A DNA stretch of 64,000 nucleotides, taken from NCBI GenBank assembly GCA_037157565.1, contig JAZHRO010000013.1, positions 39,312,501 through 39,376,500 of the forward strand. Reading direction: 5' to 3'. Shown piece by piece: positions 47,611-58,206 of the stretch. The notes under the pieces are model-generated. The model saw nothing but the letters and a program-made list of their open reading frames with translations, searched no databases and was not told where the DNA came from. The position numbers were made by a program, and so were the translations under genes. The stretch's first letter is position 1. Each line of letters opens with the position of its first letter. The DNA is from Thalassia testudinum. Its lineage: Eukaryota > Streptophyta > Magnoliopsida > Alismatales > Hydrocharitaceae.

Positions 47611-49151
47611 TTTTGCTAGTCCCTTAGCAAAAACTTAAGGTTTCAACCCTTGTTCTAGACCATGAAGTTTTTAATAGTTTTAGATAAGTGCCTTTTTTTA
47701 TTTGAGCATAGATTAGGTTAGGATGCTGACCATAGGCCTAAAAGGTACTCTAGTACCAATCAAGATCCAAATCTGTCTAGCCTTAGCCTTAGTCTTTTAG
47801 CAAAGGTTTTTAAGGTCCACAAGAACTAACCTAAGGTTTATTGGACTTCGTTGTTAAAGCACCCGTGCTTGAAATGATTTTAGCCCTGGCTCAGTTCGCA
47901 GTGCGTTTTGTAAGAGAGAGATAGAAAGTTTTTCTGTTTGGAGAGTTTTCTCTCTCTTTTTCTTTTTAGTTCTAGCCTAGGATTGGCTTTTCAACACGGT
48001 CTGTATCAGATTCCTTGCTCCCATCATCAATCCTCAAGGGTTCCTGGCGATCGATGCTTCGAGATAGCACCGCCCATGGCAACCCCCGGAACCCTGGCTA
48101 TTGAGATTTCGAGATAATCCCATCCATGGTGTTCCGTGGCCGAATCCAGACCCTGGCAATTGACAATTCGAGATAATGCCATCCATGGAATCTGAACCAA
48201 CAGAGTGCTTACATGCCCCCAGTAGGATATGTAAATATCCTAGGAGACAAGCACCGAGGAGATGATATTTTGCTACGCATCTTCGAGGGGATTTCCCGCC
48301 TCTCCGCGCTGGGAACTCGTCCAAATCAACTTGTGTTGATCGGCCGCTCCTATTCTAGGTGTTCCTTTCAGAATTTTGCGACGCTTCTGCGTGATTCTGA
48401 TTTTTACGCTTACTGAACCAGGCTGTGTGTGAGATTAGGGTGCTTAGGTTACTGAGTCCCGTAAACCAAAAATTAGTTAACGAGGCCGAATACTCCCTAA
48501 GCCTTAGACCTAATACTTCAGCTTTTCATTTTCCTCAACCTCTTGAGGAGTGTCCAGATCTTAATGGGTACTACGAGTCTATTCAGGAATGCCTAAGGTT
48601 TGCATTCTTACTAATCTCATTGTGCACTTTTCAGTTATTTTCTTGAATGAGGTCTAGAACTTAGGTTAATTCCTTAGTTCCTTACTAATGACTATCACCT
48701 TTTTTATAATTTTGTGCTCCTTTTTTTGTTTCTCTTCTCCTTCTCCTTCAGAAAATTTCCTTCTCCTCTTTTCCTCTTTTTCTTTTTCGAAAATTTTTTT
48801 CAATTTTTTATGGTATTTTTGGCATATGTGAATTTTTTTTTTTTTTTTTGAAACCTTTTCTTACAAGTTTTGCACTTTCATACCCCCCCCCCATTCCTAA
48901 GATTTGCAATGTCCTCATTGTAACCTAGGGGGTTTTTATTTAACTTAGTTCATTCCTTAAGACAGAAATTTGGATGAGTGAATGGGTCGGGGTGACTGTT
49001 GCGGACGATTTCTAATCTCAGATGCACGCACCTGAGGTGGAGTCGACTGTCTTAAAGTGTGAACTTCAAGTGCAAAAAGGTGTCAGAGCAAGTTTCAGGT
49101 TTTCAAAGAGAATGACGGGCTGCCTCCCGTTAAGCGCTAAATTTGATGCCT
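47611..49151 (-). other. 3' non-coding region of element C
   Basis: Homologous to 1718-3268 of B. It holds the minisatellite (48056-48190, three units), the near-palindrome (48224-48241), the internal purine tract (48881-48900) and the GGGAGGCAGCCCGTC block at 49122-49140 right after the ORF stop. No gene. Confidence 0.75.
48881..48900 (-). other. Internal polypurine tract of element C
   Basis: Minus strand TTAGGAATGG followed by a G run and TA, about 1.3 kb before the 3' LTR, next to CAATGAGGACATTGCAAAT. Confidence 0.65.
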
Positions 49152-51017
49152 TCAGCCAAGCGGGAAATGCGATGGAGAGGGGATGGTCAAATCAGCGGAG
49201 TTTTGTAAGACAAGCACCTTGATTAAGAGCCTGGTTGGTCCAACCAGGTGCTTATTCAGATCAACAGGCTGATGATGCAGCCCAAACCCAATCAATCTGG
49301 TGGGTTGATAAATGTGGATAAAAAGGTGTGGAACCCACCATATACTATGAAGCTTAGATGGATGAGGAAGTGTAAACGCAAGGTTTGGCTGAGTCGAATC
49401 AGCCTGGTCAAAGTAGGGACTCGTAGAATAATCAGTGGTTGATGCAGGAACCCTACAGGGGTGATCAGAGAATGATAGAGCATGGTATGTAGTCTGATCA
49501 ATGTTCGAAACCTGATGTGGAAATGCAATCGGCTCGGTGAGAGGTGAATCTGAATAGAAATTGAGTCCGGTTGCGGGTCGGGGTTTGGGAGAGGTTTTGA
49601 TCCATTCTGTGTGTGCGGATGAGGTGGCCATTGTGTACGAGGGCTCTTCTAGAAACAGATGATAGGTGATTTTCTGTAGAGAGTCCTCTGGGTAACTATC
49701 AAATGCCAGAAGAGTGTTTGTAGGATGAAAGGAATCGGATTCGAGAAAAAATTTGGATTCTTGGTTGCAATCACTCTTGGCATTTTCTGTTTTTGGTTCC
49801 TGAGGATCGAAAAGGAATGATTCTGTGTTATCAGTGATCTCGGGAATCAGGACCTCAAAGTCGGAGTTAGAGTCATGAGAACTGAGGTCGTAGATAGGCC
49901 TGGCGTGTTCAGGAAGGGGAATCTCTCCGCAATTATAGTCAGATTTGAAATTGTCGGAGAGTTGGCGAAAATGAGATTCATGATCATGAATTCCACCACA
50001 GCAAAAATCATCAGATGTGGAATCAGCAGCCTGATTGGGGTCTAGCCTATATGTCAATTCTGGGCTCGAAAAGGTATTCTGTCTAGGCTCAAGCTCCAAG
50101 CTGGTAGGATAGACCCAATTAAAATCCAACTCGTCCAACTCCTCAATCTCTGTATCATAAATTGGCATGTTCTCTGGAAAATTGATCAGATTTTCTGAAG
50201 ATGTTGGAGAGGGATATTCATCAAATAGAGGCCCGGAATCATATTCTGTAAAATTTTGATCTTTCTCATAAGGGGCCTCATAATCTTCCCAATAAGTTTC
50301 AGATCTAGGTTCTAGGCTTAGGATGTGGGTAGAATTATTAGAACCTAAGTCCGAATAACCTTCGAGGGCCACCTTATCAAAATAAGGGGCGGAATTTATA
50401 CCCTCAGAAGGTTCAGTTCTGATCTCATTATTGCAGGAGTTTTGAAATTCTAGGCTTGGCAATTCATGGTCTAAGTTTGGCTCATCATTGTGTTCTCCTG
50501 CAATATCCCAACCTAATTCAACATTGTCTTCTATTTGGGTTGGGATTTCACAACCACTTTGTGCCCCAGTCCCGAGATCTGGGAAACTGGATTGTTCCTT
50601 AATATTGTTCCAAGATGGTTCATCCTCTATTTCTGGTATATATGGGTATTTCTGGTTGATAATTTGTTCTACTGATTTCATTATTTCTACCCATTTCATA
50701 AGGGCATCTTGGTGTTGTTCCCAAAGTACAGGATTTGTCAAGCATTGAAGGTATTCAGATTGGTGTAATTTTTCCATCTCAATGTATCCTGTCATGAGCA
50801 TATCTCGGGTTGATCCTTTTGAAATTTCAGTCAATAGAATTTGGGCACAGTTTATGATGAAAGCTGTGGTTGTTGGGACATCAACCTGAATGTTTTCTAC
50901 TGGTGTTGAGGGTTTGATTTCATAGATTTCAAGGGCATCCTCAATCATCTTATCTTTCATGGATCTCAGATATTCAGGTTTTTTGAATGGTAGTCTTGCT
51001 AGGTAATTAGGCTGCAT
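49152..51017 (-). CDS. Novel acidic ORF of non-autonomous element (C copy, intact)
   Basis: Uninterrupted 621-codon frame from ATG at 51017 (MQPNYLARLPFKKPEY) to the stop at 49152; the frame is open 8 codons further to TTG at 51041. The only large ORF of the element. Same domain plan as the B protein: helical N-terminal third (SMKDKMIEDALEIYE, CAQILL, SEYLQCLTNP, NQKYPYIPEIEDEPSWNNI), long Asp/Glu/Ser/Pro-rich middle, and a C-terminal WWVPHLFIHIYQPTRLIGFG segment. It is about 78 residues longer than B, with in-frame insertions mainly in the acidic middle. No retroviral enzyme or CCHC motif is present. The start coincides with the gag start of element D by leader homology, so it occupies the gag position. 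Function unknown; candidates are a trans-acting Gag partner or a highly diverged Gag. Confidence 0.8.
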   Translation of the reverse strand: MQPNYLARLPFKKPEYLRSMKDKMIEDALEIYEIKPSTPVENIQVDVPTTTAFIINCAQILLTEISKGSTRDMLMTGYIEMEKLHQSEYLQCLTNPVLWEQHQDALMKWVEIMKSVEQIINQKYPYIPEIEDEPSWNNIKEQSSFPDLGTGAQSGCEIPTQIEDNVELGWDIAGEHNDEPNLDHELPSLEFQNSCNNEIRTEPSEGINSAPYFDKVALEGYSDLGSNNSTHILSLEPRSETYWEDYEAPYEKDQNFTEYDSGPLFDEYPSPTSSENLINFPENMPIYDTEIEELDELDFNWVYPTSLELEPRQNTFSSPELTYRLDPNQAADSTSDDFCCGGIHDHESHFRQLSDNFKSDYNCGEIPLPEHARPIYDLSSHDSNSDFEVLIPEITDNTESFLFDPQEPKTENAKSDCNQESKFFLESDSFHPTNTLLAFDSYPEDSLQKITYHLFLEEPSYTMATSSAHTEWIKTSPKPRPATGLNFYSDSPLTEPIAFPHQVSNIDQTTYHALSFSDHPCRVPASTTDYSTSPYFDQADSTQPNLAFTLPHPSKLHSIWWVPHLFIHIYQPTRLIGFGLHHQPVDLNKHLVGPTRLLIKVLVLQNSADLTIPSPSHFPLG

Positions 51018-51141
51018 AATTGGATCAGGTGGTGGAATCAAGATATAGAATCAAAGTTTGAATCACGATGGAAGAAGGGGATTTTGTTCAAAATCAGAGG
51101 AAAGAGGGGCTATGTGAATGATTTCTGCAAAAACAAAGGAG

Positions 51142-51158
51142 CCGAGGCTTAGCCTCGG
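51142..51158 (-). other. Leader hairpin 1 of element C
   Basis: CCGAGGC, 3-nt loop, GCCTCGG. D has the same stem with a changed loop base at 56561-56577. Confidence 0.85.
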
Positions 51159-51175
51159 GGAGAGTGAATTTCTAT

Positions 51176-51196
51176 AGGAGGTTTCAAGGACCTCCT
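51176..51196 (-). other. Leader hairpin 2 of element C
   Basis: On the sense strand AGGAGGT, loop CCTTGAA, ACCTCCT; identical in D at 56523-56543. Confidence 0.85.
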
Positions 51197-52112
51197 GAAA
51201 AATACTAAAGGACTGGATGAGATAAGCAGGTGCTGGACCCAATCAAGACACCCAAAAAATGTTGGGTGACTATAGAGGTTCGGGGCAGATGGACCCCTTG
51301 ATCAGAAAGATCGTCCACCTGAGAATTACCAGGGCAGCCAGAGAGGGAGAGTCCCATGAAGACCCCTACACGGTAGAGCGTCCCCGCGGGTTACAGGGTT
51401 TCCCCCACCCGACCTCTCTTGTCACTGCGGTTCCAGGTAGACCAGAATGGGGATCTTGACCTCTTAAGTCTACCAATTTTAAGATCAGGGTGCTTAAGGT
51501 TTCACTTGAACTTTAGTCTTTTTAAGTGCAAAGAGTGACCTAATTTAAGGTTGGTTACCCAAAGGGGTCAACTTTACCTCTTGTTTCCTTTGAGAGCTTT
51601 CAGGTCTTGTCTTTTAGGGTTCAAGTGTTTAGAGAGAGCCAATTGTTTAGGATTTTTCTTGTTAATTATTTTCAATCAATGGCTTGGGCACACCTCTTTT
51701 GGATTTCCTCAATTCTTGATTAGGGGGTGTGTCTCTACTGAAATCCTAATGTTTGACCTTATGTTGGCTCTACTTGGTCCATTTAACTCTTTGTTGGGCA
51801 ATTAGGGCTCAAGCAAGAATGTGTTAGCCCTTAAATACCCTTAATAGTGTGCAGGAGTGATGAGTTGAAAACATGCAACTCTTTATGGTTACTAAGTATG
51901 GAAGACAGGTTAGCTCTATATTGCTTGTTCTTTTCTTTTCTTCCTCTTTAGAGTTTAGGGGTTAATAGTGAGAGGAAAAATTTACCTGTCTTCGGAGTGG
52001 TTGTCGTGTGGTTGCTTGTCTTCTTGAGTTCCTGTAGCTGCACAAAAGAGAGGAGATTATCAGAAATTAAAAAAAAAGAAACAGGAATGTTTACCTCTAG
52101 AATAGCCGTTGC

Positions 52113-52130
52113 TCCCCGGCAACGGCGCCA
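52113..52130 (-). other. Primer-binding site of element C
   Basis: Minus strand TGGCGCCGTTGCCGGGGA, 2 nt from the LTR; the tRNA-Asp-type site typical of the Athila group. Confidence 0.92.
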
Positions 52131-52634
52131 ATTGATTGAAGTTGGGACAACCGGGTTTTATTGTGATAACGTTGTAGTATAGCCAGTTATTGCCAACATT
52201 TCAAATATAATTTTGTTTTACTCAGAAAATAAAAGAGTTCCCGAGGTCGAACTCAGGGAGCAAGTTGTATTCTAGAGATATACATGTTTCTTTTACAAAA
52301 AATAAAGAAAGAAAGAGAGAGGGAAAGAGTTTGTTGTCTTCTTTTTTCTCCTCGTCTCAGCTCTTCTTCTTCTTTGTTCTGCAGAGGTGATGCTCTTCTT
52401 TCTTTCTTCAGATCTCCTTCTTTCTTCTTTGTTCTGCAGAGGTGATCTTCTTCTTGTTTGTTCTGCAGAGGTGATGCTCTTCTTCTTGTTCCAGCTGTTC
52501 CTACTCTTCCTTTTTCTTCTGTCTTTCTTCAAATCTTCTTCTTGTTCTTTTGTGTTCTCCTCTGCCTCGCCTTCTTCTGATGTTCTTCAGTCAGGGACGT
52601 CGCCCCTCCTTCTTTCTTCTTTTCCCTTCAGGCC

Positions 52635-52665
52635 GTCGTCTGATTTCCAAATCAGACGACTTAAA
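52635..52665 (-). repeat. LTR hairpin module (C 5' LTR)
   Basis: GTCGTCTGATTT (52635-52646), loop CC, AAATCAGACGAC (52649-52660), then TTAAA; identical to the module in the 3' LTR at 45322-45352. Confidence 0.92.
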
Positions 52666-53975
52666 CTGCCTGTTGCTACAGTGTCTCCCTCACCTTCCTT
52701 CTTCTTCCGCGGTTCTTCTTCTTCACCTGTGCCTGCGCACTTCAGAGCTTACGTCAGAGAACAAAACCTACTCTACCCTCTCCCCCCGCGTCTCTCTCTC
52801 TCTGAAACCACTCTTGGGAAAGCTCTCCCAGAGCTGCCGGGTAATCGGGTTCGGGTCACGCCCGGGTCCAGGCCCACCGGCGTGCGTGGTGGGCGAGGAG
52901 TGCAGGTCAGTCTAAGTCGGGTCGGGTCAGGTCCGCTGGGCGTGAGCGCGGACGAGACCGGGTAACCGGGCGGGTGAAGGGGACCTCACCCCGTGTGCTG
53001 AGGCAGTAAGCCTCCAGCACTTTTGCATCTTATATCGCTGCGCCTCTTCAGGCTTTTCCGAGGTGGGACTAAATGTCCCGCCTCAATTGCGCGCCCGCAG
53101 CGGGGAAAGCAGCGGGAGATCGCGGCGTCGCGCAAAGCCTTCTGCCTTAGCTGCGAGCCTAGTGTTTTGTCGAAACGCCTCGCAAGGCCTGGGAGTCGAA
53201 TCTGGGCGTGGCGCTGAGCGTGGCGCGCCTGTAGCTGCAGACGGAAGCAGCTCCTTCTGCACGGCAATGGCGGCGGAGGTCGGGTGGCCTGTTCACAAGA
53301 AAACGGCCTCTCGGCCTAATCAGAAAGTGCCGGGAGCTTCGCCAGGGTGCGGCGAAGCTCGTGTGGGTGGTGGCGAGGCGTGGGGCGGCGTGCAAGGGCT
53401 GCCCTAGGTCGGACTGTGGGTCGGAGGATGGGTTTGTTCGGTGGGGTTGCAGAGGGTGATGTGGGGGAAGTGGCAGGGCGGGGGTTGATCAGGGTGAGGA
53501 GGCGGAGGTCCTGCGGTGGTCGGCGAGCCGTGTGGGTTGCTGAGGTGATGGGAGCGGCTCGCCGGAGGATGGCCGGAGGCGGAGAAGGTGAGGGTGAACA
53601 GGAGTGGTCGAGGGTTTAATCAAATAAAAGACAGTGAGGAAAAGAAAGAGGGGGAGATGGGGAGGAGTTCTGACCTAGCTACGGAGGCGAAAGGGGCCGG
53701 GACAGGGCGACAGTCGTATCGACTGTCGCCGGAGAAGAAGATGCCCAGGGGAAAGGGCGGCGGCGAGCAGAGGGCTGGAGAGGCGCCAGCTGGGTACGGC
53801 GTGGCGCAGGAAGAGCAGGGGAGGAGGTCTCTGCTGCTGGTATTGCGGCAGAGCGAAGAGGAGGAGGAGGAGGAACCGCCGGAGCTGGTGGGCGTCTGCC
53901 GGAGGGAGAGGAGAAGAAAGTTGGGGGTTTTCTCCGTCAGACCCGAGCTACCCCGGTCGGTGGAGCAACGGGGGG

Positions 53976-53983
53976 TATTTATA
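53976..53983 (-). promoter_or_regulatory. TATA box, C 5' LTR
   Basis: Minus strand TATAAATA, the functional copy for element transcription. Confidence 0.65.
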
Positions 53984-54909
53984 GGGATCAAACAGGGAGG
54001 AAGGCGGAGGGAGACGACGTGTCTCCCTCGCCGGAGGATGGCCGGAGACAAGAACCCATACCATCCGTGCGTTCGTACGGCCGGTATGGTGGGTTACAAC
54101 GACCAGGGGGTGTCCCTGCGACGGCTGACGACGCAGGGCACCCCCGGTTTACTTGCCAGGTCCCCCCCCCCTCACCCTGCGCGGCGCCATGCTCCGCGCA
54201 AGGTCGCCGGAGCATGGTGGTGGCAGGTTTTGCAGGGGGGACCTGATCGCAAAGAACGAAGGAGAGTTAGGGGCCAAAATGCGAGGGTTCAAAAGTTGAG
54301 GGCCAAAAAGTAAATATATGAGGACCAAAGTGTAAAGTTGGTCAAGGAGGTTTTTTCTTAGGCTCAAGTTTTTATACATGACTGATTAGGACCTAAGGAA
54401 TCTGATGGTGAATTTCATTTCTATATTAAACCTTATTTGATCGGTCAATTTACGCAAAAACCCAAATTAAGTTATTAATTGGGCATGGTTCTCAATGTAG
54501 GTCAAAATGGGTTCTGAAGGCCAAATTGAAGGTTCTAAACCCTAGAGATTATTTTTCTATGAATTTTAGAGGGTTTATTCTATTTTTACTTTGCCTCGAA
54601 TCTTGTGAATTGAAGTGGGTTGTTTCAGGGTTACAGATTATCATTTAGTTTCTTGGAAGTGCTGTAGCCCTTGCTAGATCATCTCATCCCACTTTTATTC
54701 TTATTAAGCTGCTTTGACCTATGTTTGGGCCCTGAATTACCCTGTATGCAGATTATACTGGTAAAATTGCATTTTTACCCCTTATGACTTGTTTTCTCCT
54801 TAAACTCAGAATTCTCTGAGTTAAGCCTTTCCTTGAGTTATGTAGGAGCTTTTATCCTTTGTATTGGGTCAAAATGAGCTAGTTATGGCTCATGATGAGG
54901 TTCTCATCA

Positions 54910-54914
54910 GTAGT
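54910..54914. other. Target site duplication, right copy (GTAGT)
   Basis: Identical to 44815-44819. Confidence 0.95.
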
Positions 54915-55568
54915 CCTAAGAGCGAAATAGAGAAAGAGAGAGACACGGGAAGGGTAGGGGCTAGGTTTTGCCTCTGTGTGAGCAGGGAAGAAGAAGGAGC
55001 TGCGGAAGAAGGACTTGGAGGCGTAGCAGAGAAGAGAAGAAAAGGATGGAGGAGGCGCAGCTGAGACTTAGCCGCAGGAAGAGAAGGAAGAGAGAAAGCA
55101 AAGGCACAACTGAGAGAAGAAAGAAGAAGAAGAAGCCAGAAGAGAAGATGAGGCAGAGGAGAAGGCAGAGACAGAGCAAAAGGGAAAAGAAGAGAAGGAA
55201 GGTGCCGCAGAGGGGAAGGCCAGGCAGCTGAAAGAAGAGAAAAAGAAGAAGCCAAGTAGAAGAAGAAGCAGCAGCAATGGAAAGGAAGAAGAAGAAGGAG
55301 AGCACAAGCACTGTAGGAAGAGGCTACTTAAGGTGTCTGATCCTTGGAGCCAGACGTCTGAAGACAAAGAGAACAGAGGACGAAAGAAGAAAAGAGAAGA
55401 GACAAATTTTTACTTCCTCTCTCTAATCCTTTTGTAAAATAGTATATTATTGTAAATTGTGATTTTCTACGCTTGTAGAATTAAGGTTGCTCATTGAGTT
55501 CGACCTCGGAGAATTTTTTTATTTGAGTAATACAATAAAATCAAATCGGTCGATTTTACCCCACACCA
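54915..55568 (+). repeat. 5' LTR of element D, part 2
   Basis: Matches the end of the B LTR (5345-5984): purine-rich GAAGAA stretch, hairpin-module remnant at 55325-55358 (CTTAAGG, GTGTCTGATCC, CAGACGTC), then GAGTTCGACCTCGG and the CCACACCA end. Frames of Lys/Arg/Glu or Leu/Ser here are low-complexity shadows. Confidence 0.8.
55325..55358 (+). repeat. LTR hairpin module, decayed (D LTR)
   Basis: CTTAAGGTGTCTGATCC, short loop, GCCAGACGTCTG: same order as in B but with several mismatches in the stem. Confidence 0.6.
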
Positions 55569-55573
55569 GTTTT

Positions 55574-55590
55574 TGGCGCTGTTGCCGGGA
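55574..55590 (+). other. Primer-binding site of element D
   Basis: TGGCGCTGTTGCCGGGA, 5 nt from the LTR; one base different from the C site. Confidence 0.88.
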
Positions 55591-56654
55591 AGCAACGGGC
55601 ATTTTAGAAGCTTCAAAATCACAATTTCTGATTTTATACTAATTTAATCTCTCTTTTGTTGTGCAGGAAGGGAAGGTAAGAAAGAACAAGCAGCCGCATA
55701 ACAAACACACTAGAGGACAGGTCTCAACCCTCTCTCTCTTAAACCCCCACATTCTAAAGAGGAAAAAGAAAAGAAAAATCAATCTAGGGCTACCTGTCTT
55801 CCATAAATAGTAATTCACAGAGTTGACTATTTTTAAATTTCAACAGTTCTTAACTGCAAATCCACTTAAAGTAATTAGGGCTAAAGCCTTCTTGATTGAG
55901 CCCTAGTTACCCATTTCTGATGCAACTAATTGGACCAACTAGAGCTAACCTAGGATTCTAAGCTAGGATTTTAGAGACACATCTTCTAAGTAAAGAACTA
56001 AAAATTCCAAAAGGAGGTGTGCCTAAACCAGTGCTTGAAAGGATCTATTAAAAGAAACCCTAAGAAATCCGGCTCTTAATTCACTTGAACACTAAAAGAA
56101 ATGACCTAATAAGCTCTCACAGGAACGAAGAGGTAAAGTTGATCCCTTGGATCAACCAACCTTTAAATTATGTCACTTTTTGCACACAAAAGGCTTAAAG
56201 TTCTAGTGAAACCCTAAGCACCTTGATCTTAATTAAAAGTGGTAGACTTAAGTGGTCAAGGTCCCCATTCTGGTCTACCTGGAATCTCAGTGACAAGAGA
56301 GGTCGGGTGGGGGAAACCCTATAACCCATGGGGGCGCTCTACCATGTAGGGGTCTTCGCGGGACTCACCCTCTCTGGCTGCGTAGGTAATTCTCAGGTGG
56401 ACGACCTTCTGATCAATGGGTATCATTTGCCTCGAACCTCTATAGTCTCCCAACATTTTTTGGGTGTATTGATTGGGTCCTGTACGTTCTAATCTCATCC
56501 AGTCCATCAGTACATGTTTGGTAGGAGGTCCTTGAAACCTCCTCTAGAAATCCACTCTCCCCGAGGCCAAGCCTCGGCACCCTTGTTTATGCGACAACCA
56601 CTCCACATAGATCTCTCTTCTGATTCTGAACCTAGTTCTCCTTCTTCTTCCATC
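55591..56654 (+). other. Leader of element D with two hairpins
   Basis: No ORF. Shares long blocks with the C leader; hairpins AGGAGGT/ACCTCCT at 56523-56543 and CCGAGGC/GCCTCGG at 56561-56577 lie within 135 bp of the gag ATG. Confidence 0.8.
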
Positions 56655-58206
56655 ATGGCTCAGCCTGTTGAAGAAGTGAATAATCTTGAGCACCAGCTCC
56701 AGCATCTTAATCATCTCTTCCAGAATTTCATGAACCCATCGCAGTGCCCCATGATGCGAGATCACTATAATCCCGCTGCAGTGGCAATTGAGCCTCAAGT
56801 CAGAATCCGGACTGGAGGACCTGATTCTGAATTGAAGCCCTATATGATTCATGCCATACCTAAATTATATCGGCTTAACTTTGAAGATCCCTTCCAGCAT
56901 ATCAAACAGCTTAAGCATCTGGCCCAGACCTTCGGGTCAGATGCATAGAATCAGGATATCTTACTAATGAAGATGTTCTCTTTCTCCCTTATGGACAAGG
57001 CGGCTCATTGGTATTAGACATAGACCCACCCGATCAACCCTTGGGAAGAACTTCAGTCCGAGTTTTTGAAGCGGTTCTTTCCCGTTGGTCGGACAAACGC
57101 CTTGCGCCATCAGATTACTCACTTCACACAGCAGACGGGAGAACCTCTTCATGAGGCATGGGATCGATTCCAGGATCTCATGAGAAAGTGCCCCCATCAC
57201 GGAGTTCCTAAATGGGAACAAGTCCAGTCTTTTTACCATGGACTCCGTGAAGATATTAGATTGTTCGTCAATGCAACTTGCGGAGGGAATATCATGGGTC
57301 AACATGAAGACACCGTGTGGGAGATTCTCAAGAATATGTGTGAGAACTCCATCAATAATGACTCCATGGGATAATTTGATCGGATGAATACCTGCGTAGC
57401 GATGAACCTTACTGGAGCACGTGAGATGCAGGGCCTGTCTGCATCAGTCGACCTGGAACTAATAGCCAGTTAGTTGGACAAGGTCTCAATTATTGAGAAG
57501 AAGGTGGACGAGCTGGCTCTGCACTTGCAGCGAGCCACCTCTTCGCAGAACTCCTTCGAACAGCCACCTCCCACAAGGGAAACTGTGCAGAACATTTTCC
57601 GCCGACCTTCTCCTGGGATGGACCCGTATCCACCCCCATCTGACTCCAGGACCGGAGGGTCCTCCAATACTTTCTATTCTTGCTGGGGGAACTCTACTCC
57701 CCCATTCTCCGACTTTCCTGAGGCTCCTCAGATCTGCGAGGACCTCAACGCCATCCAGAATGACCTATTTTCCAACACCTACAACCCTAGATGGAGAAAC
57801 CATCCCAATTTCCAGTGGGTGGGAAATTCTCCGAACCCAAGACCACCCTTTCAACCCCGTCCACAAGCCCCTCGTCCTTATCAGTTGCCTCAGCCTCGGC
57901 CCAACCCCACTTATCCATCCGGGCCCAACCAAGACCAAATGTCCCTCATCCTCCAAACTCTGTTGACATTCAAAGAACGAATGCGGCTATCCAAAAACAA
58001 CACAAGGACGAAATCACAGAGGTCCGCAACCAACTCGCCCAGTTGGCAAATTCTCGCCAACCGGGCACACTTCCTTCTCAACCTTTGCTTAACCCGAATA
58101 ACGTGCCAACCCAGCGGCGTGTTATGAACCCGAACCCAGGCCAAGCACACTTGATCTATCAGGCCCCTTCTGTTCCATCACTTGACGGGATGGAAGCATC
58201 GACCTC
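56655..58206 (+). pseudogene. Athila-type gag of element D, degenerate
   Basis: Capsid/nucleocapsid precursor. Starts at ATGGCTCAGCCTG. The capsid region has KLYRLNFEDPFQHIKQLKHL, FFPVGRTNALRHQI and GEPLHEAWDRFQDLMRKCPHH, the retrotransposon Gag family pattern. The C-terminal part has YNPRWRNHPNFQW, which I associate with Athila gag. The same frame is followed through five nonsense codons (TAG 56946, two TAGs near 57017-57025, TAA 57372, TAG 57471), then a frameshift near 57960 moves the coiled-coil QKQHKDEITEVRNQLAQL to another frame. Pol would follow but is replaced by a Tekay LTR. Confidence 0.88.

Larger units (their letters stand above)
51018..52112 (-). other. Leader of element C
   Basis: 1.1 kb between primer site and ORF, with no ORF of its own. 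Matches the D leader on the plus strand (about 56180-56650) including CCCAACATTTTTTGGG and two hairpins, up to the CTTCTTCCATC that precedes the gag ATG in D. Conservation in a non-coding leader suggests packaging or dimerisation signals. Confidence 0.8.
44820..54909 (-). mobile_element. Complete non-autonomous Athila-type LTR retrotransposon C
   Basis: 10,090 bp with two LTRs (2777 and 2775 bp, nearly identical by eye), TG...CA ends, 5-bp TSD GTAGT, primer site 2 nt from the 5' LTR, and a purine tract against the 3' LTR. The 4.5-kb interior has one 621-codon ORF and no gag, protease, RT or integrase. Its leader is homologous to the leader of gag-bearing element D. LTR similarity implies a recent insertion. 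Gag-Pol must come from another element. Confidence 0.93.
52133..54909 (-). repeat. 5' LTR of element C
   Basis: 2777 bp; transcription would start here. TATAAATA on the minus strand at 53976-53983 and the hairpin module at 52635-52665. Differs from the 3' LTR by a few substitutions and small indels, for example one base near 53875 that joins two frames into a spurious 241-codon ORF. Confidence 0.95.
55569..58206 (+). mobile_element. Athila-like element D, internal 5' part
   Basis: Primer site, leader and gag of an element whose LTR holds element C. It is cut at 58206 by a Tekay LTR, so pol is not in the window. Confidence 0.85.

Noticed and set aside
48034..48324. 96-codon minus-strand frame in the C 3' region (also 2594-2902 in B)
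   Set aside because: Overlaps the minisatellite and palindrome; frame not conserved between B, B' and C.
53588..54313. 241-codon frame in the C 5' LTR
   Set aside because: The other LTR copy has a one-base difference that breaks it; lies in antisense to the element and has no domain.
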